From the NCBI RefSeq assembly GCF_005497185.1, contig NZ_RJTN01000027.1:1-60651 (forward strand): DNA of 60,651 nt. The letters run 5' to 3'. The notes under the pieces are model-generated. The model worked only from the letters and a program-made list of their open reading frames with translations. It did not search any database and had not been told where the DNA came from. How positions within the stretch are numbered: position 1 is the stretch's first letter; every line of letters starts with the position of its first letter. Position numbers and translations under genes: made by a program. The DNA is from Pectobacterium polonicum (GTDB taxonomy: Bacteria > Pseudomonadota > Gammaproteobacteria > Enterobacterales > Enterobacteriaceae). Below, in pieces: positions 9,665 to 19,653 of this stretch.

Positions 9665-10033
9665 ATGAGACGAATTATCTGGCAGGCGACAATAAGCACG
9701 GTGGGAGAAAATGCAGCATTATTTCTGGCAGAAAAACGTCTCATTCTTTTCAGCGATAATGCGCCTAAAGACATCAGAGATTATTGTATTACCCATCATG
9801 GTGGGGAGTTAATTCAGCCGCTTTCTGTTCAGCAAAAAATGGCGTTATTCGGCATCACATATTCGCTCAGTGCAATAGGTGATGTCGCCAGCCAAAATCT
9901 GAAAGAGCTGGGTCACATAACACTGTTATTTGATGGAGCAGAAAAAGCAGAATTACCCGGTACGATTCACCTAATTGGGCCAATACCAACAACCTTGCTA
10001 GCACAGGGAAACATCACGATTTTCGAAGAGTAA
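9665..10033 (+). CDS. PTS glucitol/sorbitol-type EIIA protein (SrlB-like)
   Basis: 122 residues, matching SrlB/GutA over its whole length: LILFSDNAPKDIRDYCITHHGGEL, GDVASQNLKELGHITLLFDG, ELPGTIHLIGPIP. H44 aligns with the phosphorylated His43 of E. coli SrlB. EIIA passes phosphate from HPr to EIIB; the only EIIB in sight is the domain fused to the kinase. The ATG follows GGTAGAGAAA and lies 10 bp after the permease stop, which implies cotranscription. A longer frame beginning inside the permease gene is not used. Confidence 0.88.
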   Translation: MRRIIWQATISTVGENAALFLAEKRLILFSDNAPKDIRDYCITHHGGELIQPLSVQQKMALFGITYSLSAIGDVASQNLKELGHITLLFDGAEKAELPGTIHLIGPIPTTLLAQGNITIFEE

Positions 10034-10111
10034 TCATTAGCGCTGGCATTAATCGCTCGTGTTTTCTGATAACCGATTTTTTAAATTAAATAAAATGTAA
10101 GGACTATCACC

Positions 10112-10570
10112 ATGAAACCAATCGCTATTGGCGCAGACGATGCGGCCTGGAGTTTACGCGATACACTTACCCGCTATCTGGATTCGCTTAATATTCCCTG
10201 GGTCGATTTTAGCAGCGATAAAAATCAGGATAACGCCATCTATCCCGACGTCGCACATACGGTAGCAATATCAATTAAAGAAGGGACGCACGAACGCGGG
10301 ATTCTGCTGTGCGGCACAGGTATTGGCATGAGTATTGTGGCGAATAAGGTGACCGGGGTACGTGCGGCACAGTGCCATGACACCTATTCCGCCCAGCGAG
10401 CCAGAAAAAGTAACAATGCGCAGATCATCACGCTCGGTGCGCGTGTTATCGGGCCTGAACTGGCGAAAGAGATCGTCGCAGCCTGGCTGGAATCGGAATT
10501 TGAAGGCGGTGGCTCCGCACCGAAGATTGAAAAAATCAGTTATTACGAACATCAGGAAAATACCCGTTAA
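10112..10570 (+). CDS. RpiB/LacAB-family sugar-phosphate isomerase
   Basis: A 152-residue cytoplasmic aldose-ketose isomerase of the RpiB fold: IAIGADDAAW at the start, LLCGTGIGMSIVANKVTGVRAA around 65-87 (Cys base in CGTGIG), and ARKSNNAQIITLGARVIG near 100. In tetritol pathways an RpiB homologue (EryI/DerI) converts D-erythrulose 4-phosphate to D-erythrose 4-phosphate. That product would feed the transaldolase and transketolase genes that follow. Ribose-5-phosphate or allose-6-phosphate isomerisation cannot be excluded. The gap to the EIIA gene is 78 bp. Confidence 0.85.
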   Translation: MKPIAIGADDAAWSLRDTLTRYLDSLNIPWVDFSSDKNQDNAIYPDVAHTVAISIKEGTHERGILLCGTGIGMSIVANKVTGVRAAQCHDTYSAQRARKSNNAQIITLGARVIGPELAKEIVAAWLESEFEGGGSAPKIEKISYYEHQENTR

Positions 10571-10753
10571 GCGCGACAGTGGTCGGTAACCCATTCCGAT
10601 CCGCACAGGGCGAATGCCCCCTCTTCAGGTGCATTTCCAATTACAGTAATCAGAAAAAGCGCATGTCATTCTGCTCTCCAGTGGTGCAGTGTGGCATAGC
10701 GCTGCGAACACCGTTCCGTTCATTGCTTTTTTGATATGCCAAGGAGCTCACTC

Positions 10754-11704
10754 ATGAACCAACTCGAAGCCCTTAAACAGTTTACCGTGGTGGTCGCCGA
10801 TAGCGGCGATATCGACTCTATTCGTCAATTTTCACCACAAGATGCCACCACGAACCCATCCTTGATTCTGAAAGCCGCCACCCTGCCCCAATACCAGCCG
10901 CTGTTTGATGACGCGATTGCCTATGCGAACCAGCAAGGCGGCAGCCCGGAAACACGGCTTATCAACGCCAGCGACCGACTGGCAGTGAATATTGGCGCAG
11001 AGGTGCTGAAAAGCATTCCCGGCCGCATCTCCACCGAAGTGGATGCTCGCCTCTCGTTCGATCGCGGGATGTGCGTCGCCAAGGCCCGTAAACTGATTGG
11101 GATGTATCAGGAAAAAGACATTCCGCGCTCGCGCATTCTGATCAAACTCGCCGCCACCTGGGAAGGCATTCGCGCAGCAGAAGAGCTGGAAAAAGAAGGA
11201 ATTAACTGCAACCTGACGCTACTTTTCTCATTTGCGCAAGCGCGTGCCTGCGCTGAAGCCGGTGTCTTCCTGATCTCCCCATTCGTTGGCCGGATTTATG
11301 ACTGGCATCAGGAAAAACAGCCCACCAGTCACTATCAGGCCGAAAGCGATCCCGGCGTGATCTCCGTGCGTAATATTTATGACTATTACAAACGCCACCG
11401 CTACCAAACCGTCATCATGGGGGCCAGCTTCCGTAAAGTGGAACAGATTCTCGCCTTAGCGGGATGCGATCGCCTGACGATTTCCCCTGCGCTGCTGGAG
11501 CAGTTAAAAAACCGCGACGCCCCCATCGAACGCCAACTGACGCCGTCAACCGAAGCGTTCAATCCACCTTCGCCGCTGTCCGAAGCCGAGTTCCGTTGGG
11601 AACACCATCAGGATGCGATGGCCGTCGATAAACTGGCGGAAGGCATTCGCCTGTTCGCTGCCGATCAACAAAAGCTGGAAGCGCTGCTGGCAGCCAAGCT
11701 GTAA
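10754..11704 (+). CDS. talA: Transaldolase A
   Basis: A 316-residue class I transaldolase of the non-oxidative pentose phosphate pathway. It moves a dihydroxyacetone unit between sedoheptulose 7-phosphate and glyceraldehyde 3-phosphate. Visible signatures are [20 protein letters not shown] and the Schiff-base Lys in [12 protein letters not shown] (near residue 132), followed by CNLTLLFSF. The chosen ATG follows AAGGAG and gives the same length as E. coli TalA. It lies 15 bp before tktB, an operon conserved in enterobacteria. The stationary-phase pair talA-tktB is normally next to maeB. Confidence 0.97.
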   Translation: MNQLEALKQFTVVVADSGDIDSIRQFSPQDATTNPSLILKAATLPQYQPLFDDAIAYANQQGGSPETRLINASDRLAVNIGAEVLKSIPGRISTEVDARLSFDRGMCVAKARKLIGMYQEKDIPRSRILIKLAATWEGIRAAEELEKEGINCNLTLLFSFAQARACAEAGVFLISPFVGRIYDWHQEKQPTSHYQAESDPGVISVRNIYDYYKRHRYQTVIMGASFRKVEQILALAGCDRLTISPALLEQLKNRDAPIERQLTPSTEAFNPPSPLSEAEFRWEHHQDAMAVDKLAEGIRLFAADQQKLEALLAAKL

Positions 11705-11719
11705 TTTCTGGAGTCAAGC

Positions 11720-13714
11720 ATGTCCTCTCGTAAAGAACTTGCCAATGCTATCCGTGCGCTGAGCATGGATGGGGTGCAGAAAGCCAAATCCGGTCACCCG
11801 GGTGCACCGATGGGCATGGCCGATATCGCCGAAGTGCTGTGGCGCGACTATCTTAACCATAATCCGGCTAACCCTAACTGGGCCAACCGTGACCGCTTCG
11901 TACTGTCTAACGGTCACGCGTCCATGCTGATTTACAGCCTGCTGCACCTCTCCGGCTACGACCTGCCGATTGAAGAACTGAAAAACTTCCGCCAACTGCA
12001 TTCCAAAACGCCGGGTCACCCTGAATACGGCTACACCGCCGGCGTTGAAACCACCACCGGCCCGCTGGGGCAGGGTATCGCCAATGCAGTGGGCATGGCG
12101 ATTGCCGAGCGCACGCTGGCGGCGCAGTTCAACCGTCCGGGCCACGAGATTGTTAACCACCACACCTACACCTTCCTCGGTGACGGCTGCATGATGGAAG
12201 GGATTTCCCACGAAGTCTGTTCGCTGGCAGGCACCATGAAGCTCGGCAAACTGACTGCGTTTTATGATGACAACGGCATTTCCATTGACGGCCATGTTGA
12301 AGGCTGGTTTACCGACGATACCGCCGCCCGCTTTGAAGCCTACGGCTGGCATGTGGTGCGCGGCGTGGACGGTCACGACGCGGACGCTATCAAACGCGCC
12401 ATCGGCGAAGCCCAGCTTGTCACTGATAAACCGTCACTGCTGATGTGCAAAACCGTGATTGGTTTTGGTTCTCCGAACAAGGCAGGTACGCACGACTCGC
12501 ACGGTGCGCCATTGGGCGAGGCAGAAGTTGCGGCTTCCCGCGAACAACTGGGCTGGACGCACGCGCCGTTTGATATCCCGGCTGACATTTATGCCGCCTG
12601 GGATGCCAAACCGGCTGGTCAGCGTAAGGAAGCGGCCTGGGACGAGGCATTTGCTGCCTATGCCAGCGCGTACCCGGAACTGGCTGCCGAATTCAAACGC
12701 CGCACTGGCGGTGAACTGCCCGCCAACTGGCAGGCAGAGGCACAGAAATTTATCGAAGACCTGCAAGCGAATCCGGCGAAAATTGCCAGCCGCAAAGCCT
12801 CACAGAACGCGCTGGAAGCCTACGGCAAACTGCTGCCGGAATTCCTGGGCGGCTCTGCCGACCTGGCACCGAGCAACCTGACCATCTGGTCTGGTTCGGT
12901 GTCGCTGGATAAAGACCACGCAGGCAACTATATCCACTACGGCGTGCGCGAATTCGGTATGACGGCGATTGCCAACGGGATTGCGCTGCACGGTGGCTTT
13001 GTGCCGTACACCGCGACCTTCCTGATGTTTGTGGAATACGCCCGTAATGCGGTGCGTATGGCTGCACTGATGAAAATCCGCAGCATCTACGTCTACACCC
13101 ACGACTCTATCGGTCTGGGCGAAGACGGCCCGACGCACCAGCCGGTTGAACAGCTGGCGAGCCTGCGCGTAACGCCAAACATGAGCAACTGGCGTCCGGC
13201 GGATCAGGTGGAAACGGCGGTAGCGTGGAAATACGCCATCGAGCGTCAGGACGGCCCGACGTCGCTGATCCTGTCACGTCAGAACCTGGCGCAGCAACCC
13301 CGTACCGCTGAGCAACTGGCGAACGTAGCGAAAGGCGGTTACGTGCTGAAAGACAGCGACGGGCAGCCGGAGCTGATCCTGATTGCCACCGGCTCTGAAG
13401 TGGAGCTGGCCGTGGGGGCGTATGACAAACTGACTGCCGCAGGCCGCAAGGTGCGCGTGGTGTCGATGCCGTCAACGGATGCGTTCGATAAGCAGGATGC
13501 AGCCTACCGTGAAGCGGTGCTGCCGAAAGCGGTAGCGGCGCGCGTGGCGATTGAAGCCGGTATCGCGGACTACTGGTTCAAGTACGTCGGCCTGAACGGT
13601 GCGATTGTTGGTATGACGAGCTTCGGCGAATCAGCGCCGGCTGAACTGCTGTTCGAAGAATTCGGCTTTACCGTTGATAACGTGGTCGAAAAAGCGCAGG
13701 CGTTGCTGAACTGA
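11720..13714 (+). CDS. tktB: Transketolase 2
   Basis: A 664-residue thiamine-diphosphate enzyme that transfers two-carbon ketol units in the pentose phosphate pathway. The N-terminal Pyr/PP domains show [28 protein letters not shown] and the ThDP/Mg site [12 protein letters not shown]...[14 protein letters not shown] near residue 405 includes the Glu that activates ThDP, and [19 protein letters not shown] follows. It is called TktB from its pairing with talA; sequence alone would not separate TktA from TktB. Long opposite-strand open frames here reflect GC-rich codon use. Confidence 0.96.
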   Translation: MSSRKELANAIRALSMDGVQKAKSGHPGAPMGMADIAEVLWRDYLNHNPANPNWANRDRFVLSNGHASMLIYSLLHLSGYDLPIEELKNFRQLHSKTPGHPEYGYTAGVETTTGPLGQGIANAVGMAIAERTLAAQFNRPGHEIVNHHTYTFLGDGCMMEGISHEVCSLAGTMKLGKLTAFYDDNGISIDGHVEGWFTDDTAARFEAYGWHVVRGVDGHDADAIKRAIGEAQLVTDKPSLLMCKTVIGFGSPNKAGTHDSHGAPLGEAEVAASREQLGWTHAPFDIPADIYAAWDAKPAGQRKEAAWDEAFAAYASAYPELAAEFKRRTGGELPANWQAEAQKFIEDLQANPAKIASRKASQNALEAYGKLLPEFLGGSADLAPSNLTIWSGSVSLDKDHAGNYIHYGVREFGMTAIANGIALHGGFVPYTATFLMFVEYARNAVRMAALMKIRSIYVYTHDSIGLGEDGPTHQPVEQLASLRVTPNMSNWRPADQVETAVAWKYAIERQDGPTSLILSRQNLAQQPRTAEQLANVAKGGYVLKDSDGQPELILIATGSEVELAVGAYDKLTAAGRKVRVVSMPSTDAFDKQDAAYREAVLPKAVAARVAIEAGIADYWFKYVGLNGAIVGMTSFGESAPAELLFEEFGFTVDNVVEKAQALLN

Positions 13715-13740
13715 CAGGGTAATAAAGTAGTACCACGATG

Positions 13741-13790
13741 TGGTGTGAACAAGGATCGCAAACAGATACACCGCTTGCGATCCAACACCA
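13741..13790 (+). terminator. Long hairpin after tktB
   Basis: GGATCGCAA (13753-13761) pairs with TTGCGATCC (13775-13783), and outer arms TGGTGT and ACACCA extend the stem. It begins 27 bp after the tktB stop. There is no clean U-run, so it may be a 3'-end stabiliser or a weak terminator. Nothing else is evident up to the LacI-type gene. Confidence 0.4.
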
Positions 13791-13944
13791 TTCATTGATT
13801 TCACTATATCAGCAGTATCTGTTAGTCCCTTCCAGACACGGTGGTACGACTGAACATTTAATCGTATTTTTAGCCCATGAGGATGTTAAATGAATTGAGC
13901 ATTCGCTAATATCAGCCTTATAGAAAAATTATGGAAAATTTTTT

Positions 13945-14976
13945 GTGGCAACAATTGCAGATATCGCTCAAAAAGCCGGGGTGGCAGCGTCAACCGTTTC
14001 TCGCGTGCTTAATAACGATCCTACCTTGTCCGTAACCAAAGAAAAGCGTCAGCTCATCAAGAAAATTGCCTATGAGCTGGCATATTTATCGCCCACACAA
14101 CGTAAGCAGCAGAAAAAAAGGTTAGAGAACTCGCTTGTGGTGCGATCTCATTTCAAAATGGATAATGACAACTTATTAAATCTTGCCGTCGTCCACTTTC
14201 TTACGCCTTCAGAAGAACTCAACGACCCTTATTTTACCGCAATGCGTATTGGTATTGAAAACCGCTGCCACCATTTTAATATTTCGTTGCGCAATCTATT
14301 CACCACAAATTTATCATCCAATGGTCAGACTTTAGCGCAGGCACAGGCGATCATTTGCGTAGGTCACTTTAGCGATAACGATACCGCCTTAATCTATTCA
14401 TTAAATAAGAATTTGATTTTTATAGATTCTGCTCCCCTCGATAAACAATGCGATGCCGTACTTTTTGATCGCGAAGCGGCTGCACGCGAAGTCTTACATT
14501 ACATTGTTAATAGCGGAGCTCAACGCCCCGCATTTATAGGGAACAATGAGAGCCGACTGCATGTATTTCAAGAGATAACCCAAAAATACGGTATCTACCA
14601 CGAATCGCGATGTAAGATCAGCCAGTTATTCTGTATTGAGTCCGGCTATCAGGCAATGAATGAGTTACTGCAACAAAAAGAATGGCCTGATGTCGTATTC
14701 GCAGCAACAGACATTATCGCTATTGGCGTGTATCGTGCGATCCAAGAGAAAGGCATTTCAATCCCTAAGCAAATCAAAGTGATCGGGATGAATGATATCC
14801 CTACGGCACAGCACCTCAATCCCAGCTTGACCACAATGCGGCTCTACCCTACTGAAATGGGTGAAGCCGCCGTCGATCTATTTTTAGAGCTGGTCGCGGG
14901 ACGCTATTATAAGAAACACGTACAGGTTGGTTATGAAATGGTCTGGCGCGAAAGTTTCACACTCAGCCCGATATAA
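13945..14976 (+). CDS. LacI-family regulator, probable galactan-utilisation repressor
   Basis: 343 residues. The N-terminal LacI helix-turn-helix and hinge is MATIADIAQKAGVAASTVSRVLNNDPTLSV, most like EbgR/GalR-type repressors. A periplasmic-binding-like effector domain follows (AVVHFLTPSEELNDPYFTAMRIG; FAATDIIAIGVYRAIQEKG; KVIGMNDIPTAQHLNPSLTTMR). The only in-frame start that preserves the family N-terminus is GTG, with no clear Shine-Dalgarno, which suggests low expression. It is convergent with the galactanase gene. A LacI-type operator upstream of the galactan importer (21250) fits a GanR-like repressor. Confidence 0.85.
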   Translation: MATIADIAQKAGVAASTVSRVLNNDPTLSVTKEKRQLIKKIAYELAYLSPTQRKQQKKRLENSLVVRSHFKMDNDNLLNLAVVHFLTPSEELNDPYFTAMRIGIENRCHHFNISLRNLFTTNLSSNGQTLAQAQAIICVGHFSDNDTALIYSLNKNLIFIDSAPLDKQCDAVLFDREAAAREVLHYIVNSGAQRPAFIGNNESRLHVFQEITQKYGIYHESRCKISQLFCIESGYQAMNELLQQKEWPDVVFAATDIIAIGVYRAIQEKGISIPKQIKVIGMNDIPTAQHLNPSLTTMRLYPTEMGEAAVDLFLELVAGRYYKKHVQVGYEMVWRESFTLSPI

Positions 14977-15037
14977 CCTTACCCGTATTATAGTTATATT
15001 TCTTACCTTTATGAGTAAGTTGCGCGGCCAGAGAGCA

Positions 15038-16561
15038 TCAATTAGCGGTTATTTTCCATAGCTGATTCAATCCTCCATTATCATGCCATTGAATACCTGA
15101 TGCACCATTCTCTGTCGAACGACTACTGATATCCAAAAGCTTTCCGCTATTTCTATTCATGATTTTATAATAACCGTCTCCAGCATCCAAAATCAGCCAT
15201 TGCTGGCTAAAATGGCCGGTGTTATACATTTGGATAATTTGCGCCCCCTCTTCATTGGCACCGGAAGCAATATCAATGTACTTTCCACTATTAACACTCA
15301 CCACATTAAAATAACCGTTACCCATCGCGTTAAAATAAAAACGCTGGCTGTCCCAGTTACCATCGCTGTATTGTTCAAGCAATGCGCCATCTTCGTGTGA
15401 ACCGCCCACGACATTGAGCGATTTACCGCTATGTCGATTAGCGATCTTATAACGTGTTCCAGTGATAAAATTGATTTGCGACTCAGCAAACGCATCCAGT
15501 GCCCGGGTAAATTGCAATACATTGTTTGAAACTCGCGTCGTCGTACCTAATGCGTAGCCATCCGGCAACACGCTGGCATTCCCCGCGGGTTCCCAATAAA
15601 AAACCCCAATCCCTTTATTTCCCGGTACCGCTTTAACAAGATTAATCGTATCCTTAATCGTCCAGTAGCTATCTGTCGGGTTGGTCTCCAAACCACCCAC
15701 TTCAACAACCATGACTTCCTTACCATAGCGGCTCGCCATATCATTGAGGTTGCTAGCCAGTGCGCCAGTAAGCTCCCAATAATTTTTCCCCTCCCAATAG
15801 GGGTAAAATGAAAAACCAATCACATCGGTTTTCCCACCGTGCGTAGTGAGGAAATTGTCAAAAAACCAGCGAGCGTTCGAATTATTATTCCCATGCGCCA
15901 AATGGCTGATCACCTTGGAAGAAGGGCTGGCTGCTTTAACCGCATCATAGCCAGCATTCAGTAGCTGCGTTAAATTGGCAAATCGGCTTGTACTGCCTTC
16001 CGGTAGTAAAATTCCGGGGTTCATTTCGTTACCAACCTGCACCCATTCCGGCGTCACGCCTGCGGCAATGAGCGCAGTCATCACCTCATGTGTATGGTTA
16101 TAAACGGCCGTCGTTAATTGACCAAGATTGTAATTCGCCCACGCGGCTGGCTTGATTTGATGACCTGGATCTGCGAAAACATCGCTGTAGTGGAAATCCA
16201 CCATGACGCGCATTCCCATCGTTTTGGCACGCTGTGCGGCATCCACCACGCGGGTTTTATCCGTGTAGCCAAGCATCGTCCAGGTCGTATTATCTTTATG
16301 CCATAACGCGCTAGGATCGGGGTTAACAAAAATACGCAACCGTACAGCGTTGATGCCGTGATCGCGCAATATCTGTAATACATCGCGCGGCGTTCCGGCA
16401 TCATCACGCCAGCTTACTCCTCGATCTTCTAATTGCTTTACCCAGCCAATATCCGCGCCATAAGCAAACGGCTGTGCCGCTTTCGCCAGATTGGTCGCCG
16501 TGAACCCTATAAATAGCATTAACAATACAGAGATGATTCCTGAATAATTATTCTTTTTCAT
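15038..16561 (-). CDS. ganA: Secreted GH53 endo-beta-1,4-galactanase with C-terminal ricin-type lectin domain
   Basis: 507 residues. It has an N-terminal signal peptide (hydrophobic run to ~29, cleavage after LAKAA), so it is exported. The GH53 domain spans ~32-355, with acid/base E179 in VQVGNEMNPG and nucleophile E287 in VMVVEVGG. It cuts beta-1,4-galactan side chains of pectic rhamnogalacturonan I. Residues ~365-507 form three repeats of a beta-trefoil (CBM13/RICIN) with QRF, QQW and NQLW motifs. That domain is an addition to the compact enzyme and probably binds galactose-rich polymer. It follows the ABC importer genes on the same strand, separated by a 211-bp gap with a hairpin. Confidence 0.93.
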   Translation of the reverse strand: MKKNNYSGIISVLLMLFIGFTATNLAKAAQPFAYGADIGWVKQLEDRGVSWRDDAGTPRDVLQILRDHGINAVRLRIFVNPDPSALWHKDNTTWTMLGYTDKTRVVDAAQRAKTMGMRVMVDFHYSDVFADPGHQIKPAAWANYNLGQLTTAVYNHTHEVMTALIAAGVTPEWVQVGNEMNPGILLPEGSTSRFANLTQLLNAGYDAVKAASPSSKVISHLAHGNNNSNARWFFDNFLTTHGGKTDVIGFSFYPYWEGKNYWELTGALASNLNDMASRYGKEVMVVEVGGLETNPTDSYWTIKDTINLVKAVPGNKGIGVFYWEPAGNASVLPDGYALGTTTRVSNNVLQFTRALDAFAESQINFITGTRYKIANRHSGKSLNVVGGSHEDGALLEQYSDGNWDSQRFYFNAMGNGYFNVVSVNSGKYIDIASGANEEGAQIIQMYNTGHFSQQWLILDAGDGYYKIMNRNSGKLLDISSRSTENGASGIQWHDNGGLNQLWKITAN

Positions 16562-16666
16562 TCACTTCTCCTTGAGGTAATACACTAAAAAGTATTTATG
16601 ACTTAAATACCCAGGTACAAATTAAAAACAGAAGACTATATTTATAAAAATAAATTTCACATACGA

Positions 16667-16699
16667 AACCAAGCAGCTAATTTTAATCGCTGCTTGGTT
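16667..16699. terminator. Perfect 11-bp hairpin between the ABC ATPase and galactanase genes
   Basis: AACCAAGCAGC pairs with GCTGCTTGGTT across an 11-nt loop. On the minus strand, the direction of the operon, it is not followed by a U-run. It may stabilise the upstream importer mRNA or partly attenuate galactanase expression. On the plus strand a T6 run follows 11 nt later, so termination from that side is possible. Confidence 0.5.
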
Positions 16700-16772
16700 A
16701 GGCTTGTCTTTTTTCACTGACGCCATATAGTCTTTTTAATGGCGTTATTATCAGTATTTTTGACCGTTATTT

Positions 16773-17858
16773 TTAATTAATTCTCTTTCCATCTTCATCA
16801 AAAAAATGCAGATTTTCACTACGGCATGTCAGTGGAATCGTTGAATAAGGAACAATACTGTTGTCACCCGACAAATGAACTTTGAAATGATTAACGCCAG
16901 AATAAGCACCAAAAATATATGTGGCATTACCCAGCCTTTCGGTTACCTCACTATTGATTGCCAGGCTGACATCTCCGCCATTTGGATCAATACTCAGGTG
17001 TTCTGGCCGAATGCCAACGGTAATTTTTTGTCCTATTTTCAGCCCGTGGTTGGCAGCATTAACGGAAAGTGTATTAAGCGTATTGATCAATATACTCACG
17101 TTATTTCCTTCAACCTGTATCACTTCACCGGGTAGAAAATTCATATTCGGCGAACCGATAAAACCGGCGACAAAAAGATTTTCTGGCTTATGGTAGAGCT
17201 CCATTGGCGTGCCGACCTGCTCAATGTCCCCTTTGTTTAGCACCACGATTTTATCCGCCAGCGTCATTGCTTCTACTTGATCGTGCGTCACATAAATCAT
17301 GGTATTACGCATTTCCTGGTGCAGCCGGGCAATCTGTAAACGCATTTCCACGCGTAATTCGGCATCAAGGTTCGATAACGGCTCATCAAATAAGAACACT
17401 TTAGGATCGCGTACAATTGCCCGCCCGATCGCGACGCGCTGACGCTGACCGCCAGACAGCTGCTTCGGTGTACGATCCAACAAGGCTTCGAGCTGAAGCG
17501 TCATCGCCGCCTTTCGCACCATTTTTTCGACTTCGGCTTTAGGGTGCCCATTCATTCTTAACCCAAATCCCATATTTTCAGCCACTGTCATATGTGGGTA
17601 CAGCGCATAGGATTGGAAAACCATCGCAATCCCTCGCTCTGCGGGATCAAAATGGTTAACTAGACGGTTATCAATATGAATTTCACCATCCGTGATATAT
17701 TCCAGTCCAGCGATCATTCTCAGCAGCGTCGATTTACCACATCCCGATGGGCCAACGAATACCACAAACTCACCAGAATTAATTTCAAGATTGATACGAT
17801 GGATCGTTTCCGTCTTATCGTAACGTTTCACTATATTTTTTAGTAAAATATCAGCCAT
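16773..17858 (-). CDS. ABC importer ATPase (MsmX/UgpC/MalK type) for galactan oligosaccharides
   Basis: 361 residues, a complete carbohydrate-importer ATPase. Walker [10 protein letters not shown] is near residue 37, the Q-loop is in [13 protein letters not shown], the signature is [14 protein letters not shown], Walker B is [13 protein letters not shown], and the switch His is in YVTHDQVEA. The C-terminal ~120 residues form the MalK-type regulatory TOBE domain. It probably dimerises under the two permeases encoded just upstream. Last of the four transporter genes, 36 bp after the previous one. Confidence 0.93.
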   Translation of the reverse strand: MADILLKNIVKRYDKTETIHRINLEINSGEFVVFVGPSGCGKSTLLRMIAGLEYITDGEIHIDNRLVNHFDPAERGIAMVFQSYALYPHMTVAENMGFGLRMNGHPKAEVEKMVRKAAMTLQLEALLDRTPKQLSGGQRQRVAIGRAIVRDPKVFLFDEPLSNLDAELRVEMRLQIARLHQEMRNTMIYVTHDQVEAMTLADKIVVLNKGDIEQVGTPMELYHKPENLFVAGFIGSPNMNFLPGEVIQVEGNNVSILINTLNTLSVNAANHGLKIGQKITVGIRPEHLSIDPNGGDVSLAINSEVTERLGNATYIFGAYSGVNHFKVHLSGDNSIVPYSTIPLTCRSENLHFFDEDGKRIN

Positions 17859-17894
17859 GTGAACCTCAAACGTTAATTTGCCATTGAGAGCGTA

Positions 17895-18707
17895 TTACTT
17901 TACCGCTCCCGTCATGCTGGCGATAAATTGCTTCTGCATGGCAAAGAAGATAAGTAAACTGGGAAGTGTAGAAATCACTGTTCCAACCATAATAAGTCCG
18001 AAATCTGGAGAATAAGCGGAAGCAAAACTCGATAGCACCAGATTAATCGTTTTTAATTCGTTAGATTGAAGGACAATAAGCGGCCAGAGAAAGGCATTCC
18101 ATGACGTCATAAACACAATAATAAAAGCAGCAGAATAACTAGCACGCATAATCGGCACGTAGACGTACAAGAAAATTTTCCACTCAGCGACGCTTTCCAC
18201 ACGCGCCGCATCGATCAATTCTCTCGGAAACGTTTTAGTACACTGCCTAAAGTAGAAAATAATAAATGCCCCGGCCACTGTCGGCATGATCACAGCAAAA
18301 TGCGTATCGAGTAGCCCAGCCTGACCAAACATGGTGAAGAGCGGGATCATTAATGCCGCAAACGGAATCATCATCGTCGTTAATAGCGCCACATAGACAC
18401 GCTCACGATTCTTGCTGGCATAAATTTCAAACGCATAGCCTGCGATAGAGCACACGACAAGCGTTGATACCGTACTAATCAACGCAATTTTTGACGTGTT
18501 CCAGAATACCAGCGCCAGATCCACCTGGCTCGTCAGATTGGTAAAATTGACCAGCAATTGATCGCCAAACGTGAATTTCCCCATGTTAATTTGACTGGTG
18601 CTATTGGTACTTGACACCACCATCCAATAGAAAGGGAAAAGCGAAAAAATGCTCATCAACACGAGAAAAATATGCATGAGTATACTGTTAACTTTACTTT
18701 TTCTCAT
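17895..18707 (-). CDS. ABC sugar permease, MalG/GanQ type
   Basis: A 270-residue inner-membrane permease with six predicted helices, starting MRKSKVNSILMHIFLVLMSIFSLFPFYWMVVSS. The ATPase-coupling EAA loop reads PRELIDAARVESVAEWKIFLYVYVPIMR near residues 157-184. It pairs with the MalF-type permease to form the channel for galacto-oligosaccharides released by the galactanase. It begins 1 bp after the preceding stop, consistent with translational coupling. Confidence 0.92.
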   Translation of the reverse strand: MRKSKVNSILMHIFLVLMSIFSLFPFYWMVVSSTNSTSQINMGKFTFGDQLLVNFTNLTSQVDLALVFWNTSKIALISTVSTLVVCSIAGYAFEIYASKNRERVYVALLTTMMIPFAALMIPLFTMFGQAGLLDTHFAVIMPTVAGAFIIFYFRQCTKTFPRELIDAARVESVAEWKIFLYVYVPIMRASYSAAFIIVFMTSWNAFLWPLIVLQSNELKTINLVLSSFASAYSPDFGLIMVGTVISTLPSLLIFFAMQKQFIASMTGAVK

Positions 18708-18708
18708 A

Positions 18709-19590
18709 TTATCCCTTCCGTGCGGCTTTAAACTGAATCAGTGCCAGCACTGCTGAAAAAACAACAATGACGTATGAAACCGTTGCAGCATAGCCAAAGT
18801 TAGGCACAAATTTGAATGACAGATTATAGATATAAAGCGATAACGTCAGCGTCGCATTTGCCGGACCACCATTCGTGATATTCATCGCTTCATCAAACAA
18901 CTGTAATGTGCCAATGGTTGATGTCACACTGGTAAAAAGAATAACCGGTTTCAATAAGGGTATCGTAATGAAGAAAAATTGCTTAATGGGGCTGACGCCA
19001 TCAACCCTAGCCGCCTCATAAATTGACTTATCAATATTCTGCATAGCAGAAAGATAAAAAATCATATTATATCCTGTCCAACGCCATGTGATCGCAATAA
19101 TAATCGTCACCTTTGCCCAGAAAGGATCGGATAGCCATGGAATCGGATCGTCAATAACATGAATAAACAGCAAGAATGAGTTAATCACGCCATCCAGTTC
19201 AAACATACTCTTGAAAAGAATTGAGTAGGCCACCAGTGAGGTCACACAAGGCAAAAAGATGGCAATTCTAAACCATTGGCGATATTTAAGCTGAGACGAA
19301 TTCAAACAAGAAGAAATAGCCAGTGATAATAGAATCATAATGGGAACTTGGATTACCAGAAACGTTAACGTATTCCAAAGTGCCGTTTTGAACATAGGAT
19401 CACTGAATAAACGAATGATATTTCCCAAGCCAACAAATTGTGTCACCACCCCACGGCCAGACTGAAAAGAGAGCCAAAGTGATTTGAAAATAGGGTATAT
19501 CGTCATTAAAGCAATTAACCCAACAGCGGTAGCAACAAAAGCCCAGCCGTTGATGTTATAAAGCCTATTCATTTTAGGTTTATACATCAT
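18709..19590 (-). CDS. ABC sugar permease, MalF/GanP type
   Basis: A 293-residue inner-membrane permease. After a cytoplasmic N-terminus it has six helices, with the EAA coupling loop IYEAARVDGVSPIKQFFFITIPLLKP near residues 190-215. No large periplasmic P2 loop of the E. coli MalF kind is present, as in the Gram-positive MsmF/GanP group. It lies between the binding protein (63-bp gap) and the partner permease. Confidence 0.92.
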   Translation of the reverse strand: MMYKPKMNRLYNINGWAFVATAVGLIALMTIYPIFKSLWLSFQSGRGVVTQFVGLGNIIRLFSDPMFKTALWNTLTFLVIQVPIMILLSLAISSCLNSSQLKYRQWFRIAIFLPCVTSLVAYSILFKSMFELDGVINSFLLFIHVIDDPIPWLSDPFWAKVTIIIAITWRWTGYNMIFYLSAMQNIDKSIYEAARVDGVSPIKQFFFITIPLLKPVILFTSVTSTIGTLQLFDEAMNITNGGPANATLTLSLYIYNLSFKFVPNFGYAATVSYVIVVFSAVLALIQFKAARKG

Positions 19591-19653
19591 TATTACACCA
19601 TCTATTTCTGGAGAGAAATGCTTGAGGGCTTGCCACCCTCAAGCTCACACTCG

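Noticed and set aside
11714-12376. 220-codon minus-strand frame inside tktB
   Set aside because: Antisense shadow of transketolase; composition (many His, Gly, Val) is typical of a translated opposite strand of GC-rich codons.
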